Assembly: GCA_021399435.1 (NCBI GenBank)
Contig: JAJTUP010000001.1
Location: forward strand, 2,232,001 to 2,296,000
Length of the DNA stretch: 64,000 nt
Direction: 5' to 3'
From: Diaporthe sp. PMI_573
Lineage: Eukaryota > Ascomycota > Sordariomycetes > Diaporthales > Diaporthaceae
Positions within the stretch are counted from its first letter, which is position 1, and each line of letters begins with the position of its first letter. The notes below the pieces were generated by a model, which made no database searches, was not told where the DNA came from, and worked only from the letters and a program-made list of their open reading frames with translations. This document shows, in pieces, positions 55,514 to 64,000 of the stretch. The translations under genes and the position numbers were made by a program.

Positions 55514-56956
55514 AGTCTGCCTCGTACTTCTTCACATCTGAGGCCATCCCGACGCGGGGCGAGAGAGACACGGCTCTGTCTTCTGTCGTCTAATGTCCTG
55601 CTGGAGGCGCGGGACTCGGATTGCGCAAGATTTGTCGTTGTCTAAAGCCCAATCCCGGGTATCAATCTCGAGCAACAACAGATACATTGGGTGACAGATC
55701 CGCGGTCTTAGGCGAGATGATGGCAGCGCGTCGTGGACTCAGGCCCGGATCCAACGAGTTGGATAGATCGCCCGTCCTGCCTAGGGCTGGGCAAGGAGGA
55801 CAGGGAGATGGGGCATCAGCAAGCAATGATAATCTTAGCCTGACACATACGTAAACATTTAATACATTAGCCCCTGCTGCACATAGTCTGACACGCACAT
55901 GCGGGAGAGAAGATTCGCGTCACCTTACAACTTACAGTTCTCATATTCGCATCGTCTGCCTGCTCGGTCTCCCGTTGGCCATGTGACTATTGTACAACAA
56001 TGCAGCTTCCTAAGGCTAGAATGTGGGACGGGAATTCTTATGTGTCCTTCGCAGGCATCTGGTTACTTGTCATGGCATCTTGAATGAGTGATGAACAGCG
56101 CAGGTGCAAAATGTTATGGTCCACTCCCCGGCCCAACAGCTTGGTACATGGGCAGTGTATCAAAAATGTGGGACGAATCAACCCACTGAGGTGCCTCTCA
56201 GGAGCCTAGCTTGTATTCGACATGGATGCTACCACGTGCCTGCGAGGGACTGCAGGGACTTGTCCGAGATGGCTGGTTTGTGTCTGATAAAGCAAGGGTG
56301 GAAGAGAGATGGTTTTGATGATCATAATATACTCTGCTGCAGGCTGGCTACCATTTACAAGGAGGTATGGAGCGTGAGTTCTTCCTGTAAGTTGAGTTGA
56401 TGGGTCAGTGACACTTGAAGTGGGCCTTGTCTGTGCCTCTGTGGTCCTAGATGTCGTTATTCCGCTGCTGGATCTTTTTCCTTCGGGATATTAAGTGTAC
56501 TGTTTTCCAACATCTCTCGGACCTCATAACACGCGAGGAGCGGTGGTGATGTCTACACCCGTGGACGTATTCACCGTCCTCGCTTGAAGGAGGCAGCCCT
56601 TTCCCCTTTACCCCCCAGAGCTCCACCTGAACCAAATGTTCACACCCCAGTCACAAGCGCCAGGAACAGCCTAACCCCTCGTAGCTGAGGCTGTCACCGT
56701 TTCGGAGTCGAACATCACTGCCGTCGATCGGCATCGCTTAACGAAGCTGACAGGGCGATGTTATCAGACCACATGTGTCGCGAGTCGGGAAGATTATCGA
56801 TTACCAGTCTTTCCCCTCCCCACCCGTTGACAGGCGGGCTGAAACCAAGCACAATGTGCCAACCCTCCCCAAGTGCCGCGATGATCTTGTTTCGGGAATC
56901 CGTCGATCATCCTACCCAACGGCGAGCATCGGTATTTCCCAAGACGACGAAATGCA

Positions 56957-56959
<3 letters not shown>

Positions 56960-56987
<28 letters not shown>
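56960..56987. repeat. T28 homopolymer
   Basis: 28 uninterrupted T. A retroposed poly-A tail on the minus strand is one possible origin, but there is no element next to it and no visible target-site duplication. Confidence 0.85.
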
Positions 56988-57370
56988 GCGAGAGGGAATT
57001 CAGAGCAAACCAAAAAAGATCCGCACCTCGGAGGCCTGCCATCTTGGAAGAGTCAGTCGAACGTGACAGCGCTAGGCGCCCAGCCGGGCTGCTTGTCTAA
57101 GTGGTTCTGTCCCGCAGGTCCCGCAGGCCGATCATCCTTCTTCTCTGGCGCATCGCCGGGGATGGGGCCCTTTGGGCTTGGTTGGAAACTGTCCCGCGAT
57201 TGCACCAAGGCTGCGGAACCAGCAAGGGGGTAGGGGCCGTGACCCACTGGGGATCGGACGGTGAGATGAGGACTCTACGGGATGGGCGGCAGATGTGGTG
57301 TTCGGATGGTAGTATGTTGCGACGGAGGGGGAGATGGAGTCGATACATATATACATACATACACACGTAG

Positions 57371-57383
57371 ATATATATATATA
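57371..57383 (+). promoter_or_regulatory. Candidate TATA element of the secreted-protein gene
   Basis: ATATATATATATA lies 198 bp before the ATG at 57581 and about 30-60 bp before a C/T-rich stretch where transcription could start. The position fits a TATA box; this is inference from sequence only. Confidence 0.45.
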
Positions 57384-57580
57384 CATCTGTAGAAACGCCC
57401 ACGGTCTCTACCTTGACATACTGTTCTTCATTCACACTTCCTTCTATCACTCTGCAATACCCTCATTCTGAAGCCAGATCTTTCTATTCATTCATTCCGA
57501 GTCTGCGACTTGTGCCTATACTCTTACAACACACACACTCTCTCTCTATCTACCTCTCTATAACTCACACAATACACAAA

Positions 57581-58336
57581 ATGTATGCCAACATTGTCCT
57601 CATCGCCGCCCTTGCCGCCACCGCGCTGGCAGCACCCGTCAACGTGCAGGAGCGCCAGCTCGATGCCGTCGGCGGCCTTACCGGCGGCCTCACTGGCGGC
57701 CTCCTCGGAGGAGGTGCTACAGGGACCGACGACGCCGCCGGTGCCTCGTCCTCCGGAGCAGCGGGCGAGTCAGGAGGTCTTCTGGACCCCGTGGTAAGTC
57801 CTTGCGTCCGGGTCTTGACATTACCCAATTTGAGAAGACCCTGAGCACATATACTGATATCTGCTCTTTAAAAGACCGGCCTTGTCGGAGGTCTCACAGG
57901 TGGGCTCACGGGCGGGCAGAAGCGTCAGCTTGATGCGGTCGGCGGCCTTACTGGCGGCCTTACTGGCGGTCTTCTCGGTGGTGCCACGGGCACAGGCAGT
58001 GCCGCTGGTGCTTCGTCCTCTGGCAGCTCAAGCCCTCTCGACCCTGTAGTGAGTGATGTCCCTACCACTGTGTCGTCGCAAAGGATGGGATAGGCATGGG
58101 ACCTTCGAACGCATACTGATCTTTGCCTAGACTGGTCTTGTTGGCGGTGTCACCGATGCTGCTGGCGGCGTGGTGGACGGAGTCGGTAACACTGTCGGTA
58201 ACACCGTTGGTGGTGTCGTTAACGGTGGTGAGTGAACATATATCCCCCTGTCGATCCAAAAAAACCTTGACCTGACATATCTATTTCAGCCGAGGGTGCT
58301 GTCGGGAACACTGTCGGAAGCATCATCAAGGAGTAG
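57581..58336 (+). CDS. Small secreted Gly/Leu-rich protein with duplicated exons and a Kex2-type site
   Basis: Four exons (57581-57793, 57875-58048, 58131-58227, 58290-58336) give 176 aa. Signal peptide MYANIVLIAALAATALA, then ERQLDAVGGLTGGLTGGLL. Exon 2 repeats the same unit: KRQLDAVGGLTGG followed by TGGLLGG, ATGTGSAAGASSSG and LDPV. Exons 1 and 2 both end LDPV at a phase-0 junction, and exons 2 and 3 both begin TGLVGG, so an exon was duplicated together with its intron position. KR before QLDAV is a Kex2-type cleavage site (ER in the first copy). The last part, VGNTVGNTVGGVVNG...VGNTVGSIIKE, is Gly/Val-rich. No cysteine. Function unknown; it could be a wall or surface-active protein or a processed peptide precursor. 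Confidence 0.8.
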
Positions 58337-58776
58337 AGCGGATTGGCCTCATTGATTGCCGATTATGAACGGTCGCCGTTAATGACAATTTCACATTGGA
58401 GGGAGATTGGTGCTTCGAAATAGTTATCACTATCATCCGTCACTCCAATTCGCCTCGCTATGTTTCGTTGTTGGTGTCACACTAGTGTACCCAAAATCCT
58501 TCCTTCTTGGTATATACAAAGACCTTGCTAGATCTGCAGCGCGGGCAGCCCAATGCCAAGGCCGTTCGAGTGAGACTGTGCCATGAATTGCAGTTATGGG
58601 ATAAATGCATGTTGTAATAGAGTGAACGCTCGTGTTAAGTCTGTCTTGAACTGCCAAAGTCGTGACCCATCTCATCCAGCGTTGGCAATGCCGAATTACA
58701 GTCCGCGGCACTCCGCACGGCGTCCACGCTCAGGTGACGATTGCAATCAGCAAGGTGAACATCGGGGTGACTACAT
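58337..58776. other. Convergent 3' intergenic region
   Basis: 440 bp between the stops of the secreted-protein gene and the TLC-domain gene. Nothing recognisable. Confidence 0.6.
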
Positions 58777-59883
58777 CTACTGCATCTCCCCGAGGTCATC
58801 TTCGATTTCTGGCACGGGAATGTTGTGGCGTCTCCTGACTTCGTCGACCTTGTCCGCAATCGAAGGGGCCGTAGCCACACCGTCAACGGGCTTTTCCTGT
58901 TGCTTCGATTTTTCCGTGGGTGGGTCGAATCGCTTTCGAATGGCCTTGATCATCTTGCCGAACCAGATGAAGTTCAAGGTCGTGAGAGCGAGATTGCTGG
59001 CCAAGTAGATGGCAACAAGCCATCCTGGGAGAGGACCAGCTTCCTTCGCGTACATCATGATGTCCTCGGCTCCCGGCAATTTCTCATCGGCTGGTGTGAC
59101 CGACATAAACTCGGTGTTGGGTGCGCTGTACAGGCCGCGGTACATGTCATACCACACGACAAAGGATTGTCCCACACCCCAGATAAGGCGGGACGAGAAG
59201 AAGGTGATGAGGAGAATGATGCCGTTGTATAGCTGCGCCTTGGTTCCCGTCATGCCCATCTTGTCAAAGAACCAGTGAATGTTGAGGAATGGGGTCGAAA
59301 GTTCGTAGAGGATGAAGACGTTGGCGTAATAGTTCAGGAACGGTCTCTTTGGGAGCAGTCAGCACAGTGTAGATCCAAGCGCAAAGGCGAGACCAGAACT
59401 TACATATCCGAATGAGTAGACAAGCAGGGCACTGGTGGCATGAACGAGAACGCCCATACCGAATACATCGACGAAACAGATGGTTATGATGAAGTCCCAG
59501 ACGAAATATCCCGCTACAAGGGACTGGACCATGCCGCTGGCACCGGTATATCCCCATATGCGCGCCTGCCAGTCGAAGGTCTTGCGCTCCTCATCGGCGA
59601 ACATGTACCATAGCGCCAGGATGCTGATGAGGGTGCTCTGGAACAAAGAGACGACATGTGAATCCCAGCTCGCTCTCTTTCCGCGGTGGGTCGGGTACTG
59701 CTTTGGAGCGTACTTCATCGAGAGCCACGGCGATATGACGAGGTGGACGAAGGTGTACAAGAGGGCAGCGAAGATCACCTCGTGTATATGCTGGGGCAGC
59801 ACAACGAGGTTGAACTTCTCTGCGAAGGGCCGAACCCATTCGCTGAGTGCCGGGATGGGCGCTATTGGGAAAGGATCCTTCAT
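58777..59883 (-). CDS. TLC (TRAM/LAG1/CLN8) domain membrane protein
   Basis: Two exons (59883-59404, 59346-58777) give 349 aa. The 57-bp intron (GTAAGT...CAAAG) joins in phase 0 inside the family motif, restoring LLVYSFGYRPFLNYY. About seven helices; the segments QSTLISILALWYMF, FVWDFIITICFVDVFGMGVLVHATSALLVY and FLNIHWFFDKMGM match the TLC domain of fungal TMEM56/FAM57-like proteins. The conserved His in LVHATSALL is present. TLC proteins act in lipid sensing, transport or ceramide synthesis. The signature of ceramide synthases (Lag1 motif HHxxT) is not seen, so ceramide synthase activity is not claimed. The C-terminal 60 residues are hydrophilic. Confidence 0.85.
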
Positions 59884-61054
59884 GGCTACTGTGCCGCCGC
59901 CGAGGCTTTTCGAACTCGAGAATTGGAATGTGAGTACAGACGAGGGATGGCAGCCGCGGTGGGAGACGGGGACGTCCACGGCGCGGCCACGCGGCGCAGG
60001 GCGGAGTTTATAAGGGACCTGAAGCCAAGTGTCACATTCGGGGACTCCGCAAGCCTCGGAAGCAGTCGTGAGTCTGTGCAGGCACAAGACCAAGTCACCC
60101 AGGTCGGAAACGATGTGCGTCCAGAGGCTGAGAATCCGTTGGGAACTGCACGCGACTGTGGAGGTCAGGGTTGCAGCGGCTTGAGGCCTGCGCTGTGCTG
60201 TCGTCCTGGGTGATCAGGAGGCTGAAAAGATTCGGGACGAGTCTGTAAAATTCAAGACAGACGGTATCGGGTCACGCAAGCATGCTGACGTCGTGTGCCA
60301 CGTCGAGATGGGCTGAAGACGGTGGCCGGCCGGTAAGTTGTCCGTCAAAGAGCTGCATCTTACCAAAGGGTCGAAGTGACAGGGACCCTGAATTTGTTGG
60401 GATTCTTGGCCTTTGTAGCAGGTACTTTGGCGTCCCTGAAGGATACTTCAGGAGGCGCGGGGTCACAGGCGAAGTGAGGGGTACTCGTCAGGAGCTGTCA
60501 TGTCTGTGGTTCTCAGGCAGAGCATCCCCCCTTGAGTCTGCACAGACACTATGTACAGTATTGGAGAGGGAAAGAGCGGGACCTGCGTAAATAAGCTGTT
60601 CTGTTCCATAGATTCAAGCTAGGCTGTAACTTTGTGCACATTTATGCTGTTGTCATATGGGACTGCAGGAGATGATCTGCTATATGTATGCCTACGCATA
60701 CGGGAAGTACCTTAAGGTATGCATCCGTCCACCTGGTAGACAGGTACCTAGGCAGACTGAGGCGGCATACACAGTACGGTACGGTGGTACGCTGGACGAT
60801 TAACATCCCTGCAGACTGTAGCACTTTAGCGTCTCCGGCTCAGCCTTGTCCTGCGGGTGCTGCATGCCAGCTGCCAAGTGCCTTGTGCCTGAGCTGCAGC
60901 CGAGCCTGAGGTCACGCTGGCCCAAGCTTGCTTGCTTGCTTGCAGACCAAGTGTCACCTCCTGCCAGCCGCCGCCTGACGCCATCACGAGGCCGAGGCAA
61001 GGCAAGGCAAGGCAAGGCAAATACAGCAACCCCCCCCCCCCACGTGGTGACAAG
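59884..61054. other. 1.2-kb divergent intergenic region
   Basis: Promoter region of the TLC-domain gene (minus) and COG8 (plus). It contains a GCTT repeat (about 60926-60943), a tandem AGGCA repeat and a C12 run just before the COG8 start. No gene seen. Confidence 0.55.
60995..61019. repeat. (AGGCA)5 repeat in the COG8 leader
   Basis: Five perfect AGGCA units, 35 bp before the COG8 start codon. A C12 run follows at 61030-61041. Both would lie in the 5' UTR or the core promoter. Confidence 0.85.
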
Positions 61055-62368
61055 ATGGCGGACCTGCTCTACGATCTGCTGGCGTCGCAGCCAGGAGCCG
61101 AGCTGGCGAGGACACCTGCGGACAGCAGCACTTTGGACTATCTCAACCACCTGGCGTCTCAACCGCTCTCTTCACTAGACAGCAGTGAGCCCCAGTCATT
61201 ATCCCAGTCATCGCACTCGTTACTCCGTTCGTTGCAAGGCCTCTCAAAGAAATCATACCAACCCATCATCGACTCCGCATCACATCATGCCTCTCTACAG
61301 ACTGCACTACCCGCCCTGGCAGCGAGTACGGCAGAGTTGCGACATGCAATTCCCAGACTGGACAACGAGGCCGTCAAATTCTCCAGCACCTACAACAAAG
61401 CCAGCGAAAACGATGTATTGGCCAGGAGAAAGCGCGCCTTGCTACTTTCAAGGAATGTCGAGCGTCTGGTTGATGTCCTGGAACTGCCGACCCTCCTAAA
61501 CTCGGCCATTTCCGCTTCTCCTCCAAATTACTCGTCGGCGTTGGACCTCAATGGCCACATACGCAGGCTACACTCTCTATATCCGGACTCGCCACTGATC
61601 GCGTCAATATCGGCACAGGCGGACGAGGCGATGAGGACCATGGCAGCCAACCTCGTGCTCTCCCTCAAAGCCCCCGGGCTGAAATTGGCCGCCTCACTAC
61701 GGACCATCAGTTGGTTGAGACGAGTCTTGCCGGACCTCGAGTCCGCTGGCTCGCAGGAGAAGGGGCACGGCTCACAGGACAGAGCACTGGGTGCTCTCTT
61801 CCTGGTATGCCGGCTGGCGACGCTTATGCACATGCTCAACGCATTGGACCCCCTGAAGGAGCTGGCAGACCAGGAGAAGTCCAGGCAAAAGTCCATAGGA
61901 AGTGGAAACGCGTGGTCGGGAGGACAGCAGACGGAGAGGTTCCTGAAGCGCTACGTCGAAATCTTCCGCGAACAAAGCTTCGCCATAGTTTCGATGTACA
62001 GGAGTATCTTCCCGCCGTCAGCCGATGCCCCGCCCGCAGCGGGGGCAGCAAAAGGCGACCCCTTGGAACCACTGCCTTCAACACTATCTACTTTCCCCCT
62101 ATATCTCGTCAACATGCTCCTCGAGACGCTGCGGATCTATCTACCAACTGTCAGAGACCAGGCGTCAAGAGACAGCTTGTTGACGCAAGTACTGTATTGC
62201 GCGGGTAGTCTGGGCCGCTTGGGAGGGGACTTTGGGCTGTTCCTGGCTGATATGGACCTTGGCAGCGAGGCAGAGGAAGAATGGGTCGAGGTAGTGAGAC
62301 GACATCGACTTTTGGCTGGGCGCTTGGAGTCGATAGTCGGAGATCAGAAGGACAAGGTGTCCAAGTAA
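61055..62368 (+). CDS. COG8: Conserved oligomeric Golgi complex subunit 8
   Basis: A single uninterrupted exon of 437 aa from the ATG at 61055. The Dor1/COG8 family pattern is present: an N-terminal LLYDLLASQ, a helical region with SLLRSLQGLSKKSYQPIIDSA, DVLARRKRALLLSRNVERL, VDVLELPTLLNSAI, then QADEAMRTMAANLVLSLKAPGLKLAASLRTISWLRRV, and FLVCRLATLMHMLNALDPLKELADQE. COG8 is a lobe-B subunit of the tethering complex that returns vesicles to the Golgi and keeps glycosylation enzymes in place. The protein is shorter than animal COG8 (about 600 aa) and near the usual fungal size. It lies 626 bp before the HEM25-like gene on the same strand. Confidence 0.92.
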   Translation: MADLLYDLLASQPGAELARTPADSSTLDYLNHLASQPLSSLDSSEPQSLSQSSHSLLRSLQGLSKKSYQPIIDSASHHASLQTALPALAASTAELRHAIPRLDNEAVKFSSTYNKASENDVLARRKRALLLSRNVERLVDVLELPTLLNSAISASPPNYSSALDLNGHIRRLHSLYPDSPLIASISAQADEAMRTMAANLVLSLKAPGLKLAASLRTISWLRRVLPDLESAGSQEKGHGSQDRALGALFLVCRLATLMHMLNALDPLKELADQEKSRQKSIGSGNAWSGGQQTERFLKRYVEIFREQSFAIVSMYRSIFPPSADAPPAAGAAKGDPLEPLPSTLSTFPLYLVNMLLETLRIYLPTVRDQASRDSLLTQVLYCAGSLGRLGGDFGLFLADMDLGSEAEEEWVEVVRRHRLLAGRLESIVGDQKDKVSK

Positions 62369-62994
62369 GAGCGGAAGATATATGCAGCAGAAGGAGGAAT
62401 GAGACACGACAAACACAACGAGACTTGTGCGAGACGCTCACCCCGAGTAGTGCGCTGATAGAGCAATGCTAGATACCCTGACGATGAAGAACCCGCTACT
62501 AGCGGAGATACTAATCGGTCCCAACCTTGACAGGCCATATCGTCGTATTAACAGCCTTTGTTCCACATCAACCGAGATTTATAATATTTTGACAGGGCCC
62601 AGAAGGACTGGATACCTGTTTGACGTATCGGGTGCCTCCAGGGTGTTCTCGGGAGTCGACTGCATGAGACGAGCCGGCGTTCTGCGGCCTGCCGAACCGG
62701 CGCCGGGTCAGCCGGCGAAATTCAACGCGCCGGCCAAAAAGTGGACAAGCTAAAATCGTCTCCGTCATTATTCGTAGACATACTTTCCGCCCTGCGTTCT
62801 CGACACACAATTCCGCAGCTTTCTGCATTTATTTCCTTGTCACACATCATGGCTCACCCTGCGACCTGAGAAACATACGTCAACTGGTCTCGAAAGCAAG
62901 CCTGGGCTCAGGAAGCAATGCTCGAGCGCGCGCAGCTCCATGGGAACTTGAACAGCCACAACCTCCCTGTGTCACTCGATATTAGGACCGCGAA
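62369..62994. other. Intergenic region
   Basis: 626 bp between COG8 and the mitochondrial carrier gene, both plus strand. No features beyond the expected 3' UTR and promoter. Confidence 0.6.
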
Positions 62995-64000
62995 ATGAGC
63001 AGCGATGGCGCCCCAAAGGCCAAATCCAAGTCGAGTAAGCTTTGACGAGCCTTCCCTCTGCTACGCCGGCGGTGTTCGCTGATCACCCACGCCCTCAAGT
63101 TTTCCACTTCGTAGCCGGCCTCGGCTCAGGGCTCCTCTCGGCCGTCCTGCTGCAGCCGATCGACCTCCTCAAGACCCGCGTCCAACAGTCCGGGCACCAC
63201 TCCCTGACCGTCGCATTCCGCGAGATCCGGGCCCAGCCGCGCTTCCTGCCCGCACTATGGAGGGGCGCGACGCCGTCCGCCCTGCGCACCGGCTTCGGTA
63301 GCGCCCTCTACTTCACTAGCCTCAACGCGATCCGGAACAACGTGTCGCGTGTGCCGTTCCTCGCGGCGGACGGCGAGGGGAGGCACCACTCGTCCTCGCT
63401 GGTCAAGCTGTCCAACACGGGCAACCTGCTGGCCGGCGCCGTGGCGCGGACGTTCGCGGGGATGACGCTGATGCCGCTCACGGTGATCAAGGTGCGGTAC
63501 GAGTCCAACCTGTACTCGTACGGGTCCGTCGCCGCGGCGGGGCGGGACATATTCCGCAAGGAAGGGCTGCGGGGGTTCTTCTCCGGCTTCGGCGCCACGG
63601 CGATGCGCGACGCGCCCTACGCCGGGCTGTACGTGCTGTTCTACGAGCAGAGCAAGAAGCGCCTGAGCTCGTGGACCGGCGGCGGCGGCGACGGCACCGA
63701 CGCCAGGGAGACCACGAGCAGCAGGGGCAAGATTACCGTCCCCGCCATGGGCGTCTCCACAGCTGCAACTATCAACTTCGGCTCAGGCGTCATCGCCGGC
63801 GCCGCCTGCTCGGCCATCTCGAACCCCTTCGACGCCGTCAAGACCCGCATCCAGCTGCAGCCGGGCGTGTACCGCAACACGTTCCACGCGGCGCGCATGA
63901 TGGTCGCCCATGAGGGCGTGCGCAGCCTGGCCGACGGGCTGGCCCTGCGCATGAGCCGCAAGGCCATGAGCTCGGCGCTGGCGTGGACCGTGTACGAGGA
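62995..64000 (+). CDS. HEM25: Mitochondrial glycine carrier HEM25/SLC25A38 (3' partial)
   Basis: Exon 1 is 62995-63034 ([13 protein letters not shown]), with donor GTAAGC, an intron to 63099 (acceptor TCAAG), and exon 2 from 63100 to the end of the window. About 313 residues are visible. All three mitochondrial-carrier signatures are present: [24 protein letters not shown] and [15 protein letters not shown]. The block [21 protein letters not shown] is characteristic of SLC25A38/Hem25. These carriers import glycine into mitochondria for 5-aminolevulinate and heme synthesis. The Gly/Thr/Ser insert after [13 protein letters not shown] is longer than usual. The final part of helix 6 and the stop lie outside the window. 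Confidence 0.92.

Larger units (their letters stand above)
55514..57580. other. 2.1-kb intergenic region
   Basis: The SLA1 3' UTR and the promoter of the small secreted-protein gene at 57581. It contains a T28 homopolymer (56960-56987) and an AT repeat with TATA character (57371-57383). From about 57410 to the start codon the sequence is C/T-rich with ACACAAAATG at the start, the usual look of a strongly expressed fungal leader. No other gene seen. Confidence 0.55.

Noticed and set aside
56940..57000. Poly-T as the tail of a retroelement (LINE/SINE) on the minus strand
   Set aside because: No element sequence or target-site duplication is visible beside it; a simple homopolymer explains it.

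Overview
This window looks like nuclear DNA of a filamentous ascomycete (Pezizomycotina), most probably a Sordariomycete; I cannot name the species. The reasons are short GT-AG introns (about 50-90 nt) with CTRAC-type branch sites, GC-rich coding sequence, a HET-domain gene, a fungal-rhodopsin-family membrane protein, a secreted tyrosinase, several GPI-type wall proteins, and fungal versions of housekeeping genes (COG8, EMC5, SLA1, a PP2A B subunit). I see no rRNA, tRNA, CRISPR array or recognisable transposon.

Layout, left to right. 1-5140: the 3' end of an acyltransferase, a convergent SnoaL-like gene, and a PHD-finger chromatin protein. 5141-10540: 5.4 kb without a convincing gene, leading into an HMG-box transcription factor (10541-12320). 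13155-17616: EMC5 and meiotic MSH5 in tandem. 18120-25101: a rhodopsin-family membrane protein, a possible decayed piece of a second copy upstream of it, and a tyrosinase. 25102-27752: two convergent genes for GPI-type surface proteins. 28363-31545: an odd accessory patch with a 15-bp minisatellite, a small membrane ORF that looks frameshifted, and a HET-domain gene whose stop codon is in frame with that ORF. 31901-42082: AMP deaminase, a nucleotide-sugar transporter and the PP2A B regulatory subunit, all on the minus strand. 43804-49605: an unrecognised 333-aa protein, a cysteine-rich GPI-type protein and a CorA-like membrane protein. 51777-58336: SLA1 and a small secreted Gly/Leu-rich protein made of duplicated exons. 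58777-64000: a TLC-domain protein, COG8, and the 5' part of the mitochondrial glycine carrier gene HEM25.

The genes do not form one pathway. Most are conserved core functions (chromatin, ER insertion, Golgi tethering, endocytosis, purine and heme metabolism, meiosis), with lineage-variable genes between them. The stretch 28.3-31.6 kb and the 57.6-58.3 kb gene are the least ordinary parts. Exon structures were worked out by hand from splice signals and frame continuity. Junctions described as phase-consistent were checked by base counting, but no transcript or homology search was available.
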